The notes below the pieces were generated by a model, which saw only the letters and a list, made by a program, of their open reading frames with translations, was not told the origin of the DNA and did no database searches. This document shows positions 1 to 9,693 of a DNA stretch of 64,000 nucleotides, piece by piece. The DNA is taken from the NCBI RefSeq assembly GCF_017916325.1, contig NC_090170.1, forward strand, positions 647,001 through 711,000, read 5' to 3'. Position 1 is the first letter of the stretch. Each line of letters starts with the position of its first letter. The stretch is from Leishmania martiniquensis. Its lineage: Eukaryota; Euglenozoa; Kinetoplastea; Trypanosomatida; Trypanosomatidae. The position numbers were made by a program, and so were the translations under genes.

Positions 1-1391
1 TGTAGCGAGACTTTGATCGCATGGTGTGCCTTTGTGCTGCTGATCAGGCTCGGTAGCAGTCGCTTCTGTTTCTGATGGCACCCGCGCAGAAAAAAAAGCG
101 ATACAAATATGTATGCGTATATCGATATTCGGCGATAGAGCGACAGAGAGAGAGAGGAGGCGTAGAGCAGCAGCAACAACAGAAAAGAAGCGAAAGCAAA
201 GCCGAGTATGGCGAAGGAGAGATGGGGATAATACGAAGGCCGATAGGTGGCAGGGAGGAGCTGTGTGCGCGCCGGCATGAACCTGCGCACGGCCGATGTG
301 TTGCCACTCGCAACCGCGATTGAGAAATCTCCCTGTGTGTGTGTGTGCCAGTGGGAGGGGGGGAAGAAGCGAGAAGTCTGTGCGGAAACGGATAGGCGCA
401 CAGAAGCGTCGATCTCCAGCACGGTGAGTAGAGAAGGAAAGGCGCTTGAGGTGAAGCCACCGGTGAGGGAGGCTCGGGTGGCGCGGCGTTGGAGAGCGCC
501 GTTGTGTGTGACGCGTAACGCGGCAATACGCTCGTTGAGGCACGTATTGTTCGGCTCCTTTTCTTCAATGTGCGCATGCGCACACGTATGCGGTGGCGAG
601 GAAGGGGGCAGGGGAGGGTTGCCGGTGGTGACAACGAAAGGTGGAGAGGGGAGAGAGAGACGCAAGAGAATAGGCGTGGGGTGTGGGTCATATTAGCGGA
701 TCGGTGCAAGGCAAGCGAAGGAGAGAAGAGGGAAAGCATGCGCCACTGTGGGACTGCGCACCAGGACCCATTTCATTCGGTATATACACACACATATATA
801 TATGTGTGTGCGCTTGTGTGTTTCTGCTCGTCTTAGCTGCGTGACAACCGACAAAAAAGGCACGAGGACCTGATCCTGGGCGACAGAGGGGCGCCTGCAT
901 TTAAGTCCGTCCCGCCCCACCGCTCACTCCCCATTGCCGCTGCCCGAACCGCGGTGACGCGGAGGGGGTGTGGTAAAGGGAGTGCCGCTCCTAACGTGCG
1001 CATACGCCAGTTCGCGTCGGCGTGGATGGGAAAGAAAAAAGCGAAGGCAGACTTGATCGTGACGCACTGCGTGCCGTCTGCAAACCTAATGTAAAGTTGT
1101 AACACACCTCTGCACCATTTCTGTCCGCCTTTCTGCTCACTTCTCAGCTTCCTGTCACAAAAACGCCGCCGCACAGTCATCGCCACCACAAGTATGGCTC
1201 GCCTTCTATTCTGGCCGGATAGCACACCCCCTCACATGTAAAGGTCGGCATTAAAAAAAAAATTCTTATCTTCGCGTTGCGCCTTATCCCTTTTCTGTGT
1301 TTGAGTGGCGCAATGGCGCGAGCGCGACGAACGCGCGTGGCGGCCTTCTCCATCCTTCACTCCCGCACTCCGCCCTTCCTCAGTTCGTTGT
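1..1391. other. Spacer, no gene recognised
   Basis: This stretch lies downstream of the Nup85-like gene and should hold its 3' UTR and the start of the next spacer. It contains CA/TG and GA-rich simple sequence, for example the alternating TG/TA run near 780-815. The open frames on both strands are low-complexity (Thr-His, Cys-Val and Arg-Glu runs) and look like by-products of simple sequence. I see no RNA gene in it. Confidence 0.6.
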
Positions 1392-3689
1392 TCAAATACA
1401 CGTCTGATGCACGTGCGCCAGCTGCTCAGCCAAGCCACGGCTGCGCTCTGTGAGGCTCGGGTCGTGGTGAGCATTGTGGATGCTTGCCAGCTCGTATGAC
1501 TCGATCAGCAGAGGCAGCATACAGCTCGGGACGTGAGCGGAGCCGGTAGACTCTCCCGTCTTTGGGTCGCGCATGAGCTGGCGCAGTGAGAGCAGCAGCG
1601 AAGCGCCGTGCTCGACGAGGGTGAAGATCGTGGACGGGTGTAACATCGCGTCACACTCGTCGACAGCTTTCAAAGCCGCCTCGATGGTCTGTAGACAGGC
1701 CGCCACAGCCTCGAGGGTGACGTCGCGTTTTCGAGACGACGAGAGCGACGCATTCGCTGCCGTCGCGGCTTCCCGGTATGCCGAGAGCGCCGCGGCAGCG
1801 CAGAGGTAGCGGCCCAGTTCCATGCTTGCGCATGTGTCAATCGCAATGAATCCGTTGTGGACAGCGGAGCCCACCATGTAGAGCCGCGCATTCTGCAAGG
1901 CGTCTTTGCCTTTTAGCTGCCGGCGCATCTCGGACTCGACCACCTCCGTCAGGCGCGTTTGCACGGCCAGCCACACTGCGTGCGCCACGCTGCCGTTACA
2001 CAGCTGGGCCTTGATGATGTGCTGGTGCGCATCCTGGTAGGACCCGGTGTAGTAGTACTCCATGGCGGACCACCACTTCGCCACGGTCGCGTGCTCCGGC
2101 AGCGCGACCTCCAGCTTCGCGCGCACCGCTTGCTGGTGGTCGCTGCTCGTGCACCACGTGCAATGAAAGAAAGCGCGTAGGCGACGGAGCACATGCACAT
2201 CGACCGCAGCCACCGGCGCGATGGCGAGCACGATTTCGCTGAGGAATGATGGATCGTTGAGGGGAGAGTAACAGGCGTAGAGGCCGGCAATGCGCCACGT
2301 GCGCGGGTGCAGTGCGAACAGCCGCGCGTAGGCGGTGATGAGCTCATTTCGGCAGAACGTCAAGTGAATGTCTGCTGCCGATGTGGCGACGACCGCCGGC
2401 GCACACGAGTCCGCGATATGGGCCGTCATGCACGCCAACATGAAGCGCCGCGTCGCTGCTGAGCTTGGGGGCTTTTCGGCGGCTGTGATGGCGTTAAGAC
2501 TCACCGTATCGCTACCCTCATCCGTGTCGTCGTCGTCGCCGCGCTCGTGCGGATCTTCCTTGCCGATGGGAGGGGGGCACGCTGACGCCTCGAGAAACGC
2601 CTCCGTTGCAATCATTGCGACTTCGTGCATCGCCGCGACCATATCCGAGGCGGTGCCCACACCGAGGATCGCGAGGACACACTCATCGTACCACTGACGA
2701 CCCTCCGCGTTCGCCCAGGCATCTGCATACGTACCAAAAAGAGAAGACACCCGCTCGAGGTCAGCATAGGGCTCCATGATGGCGCATACCGCCACCAGAA
2801 AATCCGTGGCGGTGCGGTGCGAGTCGCGACAACGATCGCACATCCGCTTCGCATCCTTCGTAATAAGGAGGAGGATGTCAAGGGAGGCGGCGCAGAGGTC
2901 TTCCACAAGCCTTTCGATTACTGTAGCACCGCCAACACTGCTGCCTCTGTCGTCGCTGCCACTCTGATCTCCTCGGGACCCATTCAACAGAATGATGCGC
3001 GAGTCTTTCAGCTCGTCGTTCGCAGCCTCCACCCATTGCTGGTGGCTCGCCGGGTCGTGAAACGAAACAGCGAGTAGCCGCCTCACGTTGGCCAGGGCCG
3101 TTTCCACCTCAGCGGTCAGAAGCTCTGACCCACCGCGGCGCAGGTACAGCAGCAGCGCGTCCATGAGCGACGCGGCAGTGTGAAAGTGCCCCGTGAGAAA
3201 CGCCCCTTCCATGCGGCCCAGCACGTTCGACCCGAGCTCCTCGACAATGTCACTTGGACTGTCGCGCGGGTCTTCGCACCGCAGCTGCTGAATCACCTCT
3301 TCCGCGTCTGCGAGCTCATCATCGAACCAGTTATGCCACTCGACAATGGCGGCACTCGCGTTCACGCAATCAGCTGCGCCTTGCTCCACCACGCTGAGCA
3401 CTGTGGAGACGAGGCCCCAGAGTTCGTTGACTTCGGTGTCTGCGAGCTCTCTCACAGTGGCGCGGTACAGCTCAGACCAGGCACTGGGCAGTAGGTGGCG
3501 ACTATCCGACTTCTCCTTCGGCACGAGCGCCTTTGTCTGCATAACAAGCGACACTACACCCACATCCAAACTGCTGCTCGCCTCTTGTGCATACCGGGAG
3601 GCCTGCAGATGGAAAAAAAGTCGGCTGACCGCGCGCACGGCACGTACCAGCGCGTCGGACAGGGGAACGTCGTGTGAGAAGCGCTGCAT
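1392..3689 (-). CDS. Nup85-like nucleoporin (probable NUP89-type subunit)
   Basis: A 765-residue, almost wholly alpha-helical protein with no TM segment. In its second half the order of features fits the Nup85 family of the nuclear pore Y-complex. A helix pair is followed by FALHPRTWRIAGLYACYSP, which parallels the human Nup85 stretch around LFAHPSLWQLGVDYFDYCP. Next come an ARL-type helix pair and a YREAATAANASL helix like the family's YREFHRMYGEKRF. An acidic low-complexity insert (DDDDTDEGSD) sits mid-protein. The role would be a scaffold in the outer ring of the nuclear pore. In trypanosomes the Nup85 counterpart is called Nup89, and the size fits. The frame is open upstream to a GTG at 3815, but that lies before a good SL acceptor at 3799-3800, so the ATG at 3689 is used. 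The family call is by eye from distant similarity; another helical-repeat protein is possible. Confidence 0.6.
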   Translation of the reverse strand: MQRFSHDVPLSDALVRAVRAVSRLFFHLQASRYAQEASSSLDVGVVSLVMQTKALVPKEKSDSRHLLPSAWSELYRATVRELADTEVNELWGLVSTVLSVVEQGAADCVNASAAIVEWHNWFDDELADAEEVIQQLRCEDPRDSPSDIVEELGSNVLGRMEGAFLTGHFHTAASLMDALLLYLRRGGSELLTAEVETALANVRRLLAVSFHDPASHQQWVEAANDELKDSRIILLNGSRGDQSGSDDRGSSVGGATVIERLVEDLCAASLDILLLITKDAKRMCDRCRDSHRTATDFLVAVCAIMEPYADLERVSSLFGTYADAWANAEGRQWYDECVLAILGVGTASDMVAAMHEVAMIATEAFLEASACPPPIGKEDPHERGDDDDTDEGSDTVSLNAITAAEKPPSSAATRRFMLACMTAHIADSCAPAVVATSAADIHLTFCRNELITAYARLFALHPRTWRIAGLYACYSPLNDPSFLSEIVLAIAPVAAVDVHVLRRLRAFFHCTWCTSSDHQQAVRAKLEVALPEHATVAKWWSAMEYYYTGSYQDAHQHIIKAQLCNGSVAHAVWLAVQTRLTEVVESEMRRQLKGKDALQNARLYMVGSAVHNGFIAIDTCASMELGRYLCAAAALSAYREAATAANASLSSSRKRDVTLEAVAACLQTIEAALKAVDECDAMLHPSTIFTLVEHGASLLLSLRQLMRDPKTGESTGSAHVPSCMLPLLIESYELASIHNAHHDPSLTERSRGLAEQLAHVHQTCI

Positions 3690-4623
3690 GGCGAGTTCGG
3701 CGGTGCTTTTCCAAGCGTGACCGTCTTCGCCTTTTACTTCGCCTCGTATGAATGCGCGTGTGCATGCGGTGCCCGCCAACGCCCGCACTTCAATACAGCT
3801 GAGGCAGCGACACACGAGAGAGGAACAAGTTCCCCCCCGGCCAAACTACAGTGGCACCGTGGCGCAACGGAGCGGACCGATACTAGCGAAGTGATGTCAC
3901 CAGATTAAGGGGAGGTGCTGTGTGTGCGTGTGTGTGTATGTGTTAGTGGTGAGGAAAGGTGGAACGAAGTAGGAAGAGAAAGATTGGCGGGGGAAGGGAG
4001 TGGGAGAGGGCTGCCTGTTGGGCATCGCATAGACTTTTCGAGAGACCGTTGCGCGGGAGTGCGGGATGCGGCGATCTGCGGTTCCTCGTGGGTTGCACTT
4101 GAGAGAGGTGTGGGGGTGGGGAAGCCGCAGAAGGGTGTGGCTCGTGACGTGCCGACGTGCCCTACAGAACAACGGGAGGACACAATCGCGCACCTTTGCG
4201 TCTGTGTATGGCTTGCAGTTGAAACTGCAGCTGCTTGTGATGCGCGAGCACAGAGTGGCGCCCACTCCACCTTCCCCACGAATGCGGTTGCTTGTGCCAC
4301 TCTCCTTTCTCTGCGTGAGTGCCGGCGTGAGCGAAAGGGCTGTGGCCCACACACCAAACGCCCGCGCACGCATAAATCACAAACATAACACCATCGCCAG
4401 CCGTGCCAGACCTTTCCCTCGCTGAGCTGCTGCCAGAGAGGGCGGACGTGAAGGACGGAGAACTACCGAGCACGCGCGTTGTGCCCCCCCGATACACACA
4501 GCGGGCACATGTGCTCGGCACAGCAGGCATATGCGGGGTCTTCCTCGTCTCCCTTTGTAGTGCCGATGACCGCGCCATCCTACGTTTGCCTCCGAGCAGC
4601 GCACGCGTGGCTAGGGTATGCCA
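3690..4623. other. Spacer between the 943-residue gene and the Nup85-like gene
   Basis: It holds the presumed 3' UTR of the membrane-protein gene and the 5' UTR of the Nup85-like gene. TG/GA-rich simple sequence lies around 3910-3950. No supported gene. Confidence 0.6.
3799..3800 (-). promoter_or_regulatory. Probable SL trans-splice acceptor of the Nup85-like gene
   Basis: On the minus strand a pyrimidine-rich run (TTCCTCTCTCGTGTGTCGC) is followed by TGCCTCAG. The AG is the complement of 3799-3800. It gives a 5' UTR of about 110 nt and excludes the upstream GTG-initiated extension. Confidence 0.55.
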
Positions 4624-7455
4624 TTAAGTGGTATCGGAGAGGCCGACCTGCATTGTCACCGGCACGTCCCGCTTCTGCGCCTCCTCGTCTTCTGCAGCAG
4701 TCTCCACTGCCCTCGACTTGGCCTCGCTGCTCTCAGCGGAGGTCGTCGTGCTCACACACGCGGGCATTGGGCTGGCCTGAAGGCCGTCAGTGATGGCTGT
4801 CGCTACCTGCTTTGCCAGCGCTGCACGCTGCGGCCAGGCCCACAGCAGCAGCGTAAGGCCACCGATCAGCCCCACAGCTATAAACAGGTCCTTCAGCACA
4901 TGGTAGAGGAAGTCACCGACCGTGTCTTGCAGCACCGTTGTCACTGCCATGCGGCCGACGAAGTACACCGCGACGTCTCGCAGAGGCGGTACATCGCGCG
5001 AGAAGAAGGCGAGGAAGTACTGACACGACAGCCAAGGGAGCACGTAGTGGAGAGAGAGGGCGTAGAGCTTGCTGGCGAAGGGCAACACTGAGAGGCCAAT
5101 CAAGACTATAGCGGCAACCACATGCAGCAGTAAATACCACATGCATGCAAAAAGATGGGCACGCACCAGCATCCAGAAGCCGCTGAAGCGCTTCACAAAA
5201 GAGCCTGGCGACAGCCACGCGGCCGTACTCGCCGGCAGGTAGCGAGTAAGCAAGCTGCGGGCTGGGGTTCCCTGTGGTTGCTCCACCATGACCGACTTCT
5301 TCAGCTCGTTACGTATTGCGATCCCCAGCAGCGCCGTCTGCAGCAGCACAACAGCCATGTGAGTAGAGAACGAAGTTTTGTTGTAGCGCCGCACTAAGCT
5401 GATCGCCCAGCCACCGACCACGACGGTGTACTTGACGCACACATAGACCGCCATCTCGCACTTGGCTGCGAGAAAGGCGATCATCAGATGCAGCAGGGAC
5501 CACTCGTAGCGCCAAACATACTTTTCCAGCGCCCACATGGAGGCGCACAGGCGTTCAAGGTAGGCTAAGATGCGCAGCTGGGGGATGCCGCGCCGCAGAT
5601 AGCACAGCAGAATGACGGCGCTCGGCGCCAGAGTCGCCACACATTGCGCGGCGATGATCAGCACCCGGGCAGTCGGCTGCAGAGCCGCGTAAAATACAAA
5701 GTAAAAGACCTGCTGCAGCGCCGCAACGGCCCAGAGCGTGACGCGGTACTCTGCTCTCCACGCCCAAGCATACATGGACCACAGACCCGGCACCAGGTCG
5801 AGAGCATCCAAGATGGTCGACGCGACAGCAACGATAGACGTACGCGCTTGCGCCCCGGCGCGGAAGGCTGAGTGTGTCGCGTGTGTGCGAGCAAAGGCGG
5901 TGCACTGCGACAACGGGGCCCCCACAGCGCGCAGTAGGGCCTCCCGCACACTGCCGCCGCTGCCTTCGCCGGTGCCGATTAGCCCCTCTGGTCTCGCGGA
6001 CAAGCCGCACAGCGCTCCTTCGGCGAAGACAGCGGCCTGCACCGCCCCACGCTTCACGTACGGCGCCATCATTGCCAGCCAAACCCCGCACTGCCGCCCC
6101 AGCGTCGACGCCATTTTGCAGCTCATTTGGGCTAATTTCACCGACGTCGCTGCAGCCGGGGCAGCGACGTGACTCGAGAAGAACGCAAGTGTCTCCTGCG
6201 CGCGGTGTGCGTAGCCGGGAAGCTGCCAGCCAAGCCACACGAGGAGCGGTGCCTTCGAGACAAACAACGGCGGCAGCTTCGCTATGTCCAACTCGTCGGC
6301 ACACTCGATCAGCAACGAGGATACTGTAACGCCCAGATCTCTTTGTAGCTGAGCCTGCACATCCACGCACCGCTGCTCCGCGTGCGTGCCTACATGGAGC
6401 GACCTCCAAGCATAGGGTGAGCTGCGCGAAGAGCTCTGTGCTCGCACCTCCTCTGCGGACGCTGGCGGGGCTGACGACCGTGAGTGGTCAACGGCCCAGT
6501 GAATGGTGACGTTGCGCAGTACCGTACCACCCCGCAAGAGCAGACAAAGCGAGTTCTCCAGCCAAGGCGCATCTGCCGCCGGCTGGGGCATCGGGTGGAC
6601 GCCTTTCTCTGGAATGAGGCAGTACACGTGGGTGTGCCGAATGGCCGCATGGCGGCCGACCAGTTGGATGCGGTCACTTCTCGCGATGGTGGGCGCCGTC
6701 GTATTGATGCCACGCGCGTAGTGCGATATCTGGGTGCTATCGCCAGTGGCTACGATGCGGTACGTGGGTAAAGGAAGTTCTGCACCGGGTGTTCGGCGAT
6801 CGCGTCCTGAGCGCTTCGTTGCGCTTTCGTGACTACCACTGGCTCCCCACAGGCCTTGACTCCACGACAGAGGCAGACCGAGGGACGCTGCCGACCCCGT
6901 CGAGAGGGCAAGAGGCGACGCGCTCCCCTCGATTTTCACCCTATCGTAGTAAGAGTAGATGCACAGAGTCGGAAGCGATGGCTGTGACGAGAGCAACTCA
7001 TCCGCAGCACGCGGAAGCGGCGACAGCGGAGGGATCAGCACTCGCTGGCCCTGCGCTAGTGTGAACCACTCTCGTGTGCTCAGATCCACCTCCTGCACGA
7101 GTGCCGGGCCGACCACGTGCATCATAGCGAGGGAGTACAGCACAAAGCTGCCCACGCCGATCCAGCGGAAGCTCCTCCGCGACCAGCAACACGCACCGCT
7201 GGTGGCGGTGGCGAGTAGCACCAACCATGTCAGGAGGGCACTGGCATCGCCAAAGAGAAGAATGGCTGCGAACAGGGCCACCGTGCACACGCCGTGCTCC
7301 AGCAAGGGCGAAAACTGCCCATCCCTCGCTAGGCAGAGGACGAGGACGCCGAGGGCGTAGAGGAGGGCGCGAGCCGCTGCAAGGACGGCCACCACGCTGC
7401 AGAGAAGGGAAGCACAGACATAAACTGTCGCCTCATCGCAGCGGATCAAAGGCAT
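4624..7455 (-). CDS. Polytopic membrane protein of unknown function
   Basis: A 943-residue protein. Residues 1-120 hold about four hydrophobic helices. Residues 130-550 are a long hydrophilic region with Ser/Ala/Arg-rich linkers. Residues 550-890 hold another six or more hydrophobic helices, some with aromatic/Arg clusters (WAWRAEYRVTLWAV). The C-terminal tail is acidic and Ser/Ala-rich. I do not recognise the family; no transporter, channel or enzyme signature was seen. The start is the first ATG after a clear SL acceptor at 7513-7514. The long soluble region between two membrane blocks is unusual and may be a lumenal or cytosolic domain. It is a real gene by length and composition, but no role can be given. 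Confidence 0.8.
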   Translation of the reverse strand: MPLIRCDEATVYVCASLLCSVVAVLAAARALLYALGVLVLCLARDGQFSPLLEHGVCTVALFAAILLFGDASALLTWLVLLATATSGACCWSRRSFRWIGVGSFVLYSLAMMHVVGPALVQEVDLSTREWFTLAQGQRVLIPPLSPLPRAADELLSSQPSLPTLCIYSYYDRVKIEGSASPLALSTGSAASLGLPLSWSQGLWGASGSHESATKRSGRDRRTPGAELPLPTYRIVATGDSTQISHYARGINTTAPTIARSDRIQLVGRHAAIRHTHVYCLIPEKGVHPMPQPAADAPWLENSLCLLLRGGTVLRNVTIHWAVDHSRSSAPPASAEEVRAQSSSRSSPYAWRSLHVGTHAEQRCVDVQAQLQRDLGVTVSSLLIECADELDIAKLPPLFVSKAPLLVWLGWQLPGYAHRAQETLAFFSSHVAAPAAATSVKLAQMSCKMASTLGRQCGVWLAMMAPYVKRGAVQAAVFAEGALCGLSARPEGLIGTGEGSGGSVREALLRAVGAPLSQCTAFARTHATHSAFRAGAQARTSIVAVASTILDALDLVPGLWSMYAWAWRAEYRVTLWAVAALQQVFYFVFYAALQPTARVLIIAAQCVATLAPSAVILLCYLRRGIPQLRILAYLERLCASMWALEKYVWRYEWSLLHLMIAFLAAKCEMAVYVCVKYTVVVGGWAISLVRRYNKTSFSTHMAVVLLQTALLGIAIRNELKKSVMVEQPQGTPARSLLTRYLPASTAAWLSPGSFVKRFSGFWMLVRAHLFACMWYLLLHVVAAIVLIGLSVLPFASKLYALSLHYVLPWLSCQYFLAFFSRDVPPLRDVAVYFVGRMAVTTVLQDTVGDFLYHVLKDLFIAVGLIGGLTLLLWAWPQRAALAKQVATAITDGLQASPMPACVSTTTSAESSEAKSRAVETAAEDEEAQKRDVPVTMQVGLSDTT

Positions 7456-7512
7456 CCTTGTTCGCCAGCGTGCTCACGGTAATGACCGCAAATCAGTGTC
7501 GGGGCGAAATAT

Positions 7513-7514
7513 CT
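7513..7514 (-). promoter_or_regulatory. Probable SL trans-splice acceptor of the 943-residue gene
   Basis: The minus strand reads GTTGTTGCTCTACCTATTCG then CCTCAG, with the AG complementary to 7513-7514. It lies about 57 nt upstream of the ATG at 7455. Confidence 0.55.
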
Positions 7515-9498
7515 GAGGCGAATAGGTAGAGCAACAACAACGGCCGTTCAGTCCACACAAGACGGCGCTGGAGGAATACGATCCGACCAGAGGAGGAGGA
7601 GGGCTATGCGTGCGTGCGTGTGTTGGAGGTGGAGAAGGGAGAGAGAGAAGGGAGTGGACAGCAGCAGCAGAAGCCAATCAGGCATGCGCAGAGCGGAGCC
7701 GAAGCGAGACAAGAAAGAGGAGCCAATGGAAGTACGAGACGATCAGAGACACTCATAAACACACACACAAAGGACACAAGCAGGCAAACCTGCAAGAAAG
7801 CGTGCGCTCGCACGAACACAGGCGCCAGCGGCCACCAACGACGACTCCACGCGGAGAACAATGGGAAGAAGAAAGCTTGGATATCTAATGTCTCCAGCGC
7901 CACAGCAACGAAAGACGCCGTGTTTGTGTGCGCGCACCGGTGAGGTGCAGGGGTGAGACGACGGTGCGACAATGCCCACGAATGTGCGATCACTGGTACA
8001 AGCACACCAAGCCGGCAGCCATCAGAAGCTCAGTGTAACGGTCGGAAAGGAGAGAGCGTCTAAAGACTGAGAGAAGGACAGGGAGAGAGAGGTGCGAGCG
8101 CAGATCAAAGGCACTTTGGCAGACAAGCACCAGCAGCGCAAGCACACTGGCGTGAGCCACCGGCGTATACGTGAGGGGGGGCAGAGAGGGTGGGTTGAGG
8201 AGATTCTAAAAAAAAACAGGCACTTAAGAGCGCAACGCTAACGGAATAAAAAAACCACACATACACACACGCACACGCACAAGCGAAGGAGCGACACGCG
8301 AAGACGCCCTCTTATCCTCTCTCGGTGTCCTCTTTCGTCGTTTCTGCTTCACGCACCGGGGAGAGAGATGTGTGTGCGCCTGGTAGCTGTTCCGTGCGCC
8401 GTGTGCCCGTCGCAAGGAAAGATCAGCAGCCGCTGCGGTTGCTGCGGGACAAGAAGGTGTAGGAAATGGGAGTGCTGAGTGCAATTCACAAGCCCAGCGG
8501 GCGCAGCGCCCTCCTTCCACCCTTTCCTTCCTTGATGCCTAAAATAAAAAAGGGGTGCGGGCACACTTTCGCCAGGCTTTTGGAAGGGGAGCTGGTGGCG
8601 TTGGTGATGCGGGAAGGAGCCGGAGACGTGAGTCTGGGGCGTTGCGGCGAGAACGAACGCAGGCGTTCCATGAATGTACGAACGCCCGCAACAGGCGCGG
8701 AGATGAGGGATAGTGGAAAGTCAAGACAGGCGAGGTGTGAGAGAGCGAAGAAGAGGGGGGCCGAAGGCGAAAAAAAAGCCGATGCGGCAAACGAAACACC
8801 GTATGCCTCCGCACCTGCCGCCATACAGCGACAGCCTCTTCCGGGAGGGGGGGGCGGGTAGGTGAGAGCGGGGCGCGTGCCTACCTGCGCGATGGGGGAC
8901 AAGCGAGGCGCATCCCGAGAGGGTGGACAGCTCTCAGGTGAGTTGAGGGGCACCTGTGGAAGTGCGCGGTTTACGTTTCCTGTTTTTTTTCTTTTTTGCT
9001 CGTTCGTTACATCTTCAACAATGATGTGCAGAGGGAGAGAGGCAGAGCGAACCTATCTCGAACACAGCAACACGCACATTCATGCACACACAGACACACA
9101 CACACGGAAAGAAAGTGACACCTTTGTGGGAAAGGGTATAAAAAGGAGAAAGACGCAAGCTTACTCCGCAGCAGAGAGAAAAGGACACGCATGGCACACA
9201 CGTACACACACAGAGATATGCATATATATATAAAGAGAGAGGGAAAGATGACAAGGTGCATCTTCTCGCGCGCACTCTCAGCCGCCATCGTATTATATCT
9301 GCAGGGGAGGTGCAGATAGGAAGTGCCACATGGATGTCTGCGGCACAGCACAGAACGATGCTCTGATGAGGCAGCCAATATTAGCCACCAAAAGGCGGAG
9401 CGAAGGTTAGCCGCCCCTCCCTCCCTCCGAGACTGCTGCTGAGCCACTGCAGTCACAATACCCGCGCGATTGAGACAGGGATAGAGAAGCGACAAACC

Positions 9499-9517
9499 GT
9501 GTGTGTGTGTGTGTGTG
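9499..9517. repeat. (GT)n microsatellite
   Basis: An uninterrupted GT dinucleotide run of about 19 nt in the 3' flank of the neurobeachin-like gene. Confidence 0.9.
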
Positions 9518-9693
9518 GAGAAAGAGGAGGTTGGGCTCAGCAAGGCTCCCAGCCAACTAGCAAAACGGGAAGGCTTCCAAGGAGCGATGCGCGAGGCTTC
9601 CGTACCCCCCTCCCCATCGCCTTTCTCGCGTCGGAGGCTCAGCCCGCAGAAGCCCACGTCAGACGCCTCCTGCGGTCTCGTCCTGAGGGCAGC

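Larger units (their letters stand above)
7456..9693. other. Long spacer (2.2 kb), no gene recognised
   Basis: This is the region downstream of the neurobeachin-like gene in transcription order. The plus strand is purine-rich (GAGAGA runs) with CA/TG repeats, including a (GT)n run at 9499-9517. Frames on both strands are short and low-complexity. I looked here for a displaced BEACH or WD40 region that would complete the upstream gene and saw none. Confidence 0.6.

Noticed and set aside
3690..3815. 42-residue N-terminal extension of the Nup85-like gene
   Set aside because: It starts with GTG and straddles the likely SL acceptor at 3799.
7456..9693. A displaced BEACH domain
   Set aside because: No frame contains the BEACH motif or WD repeats.
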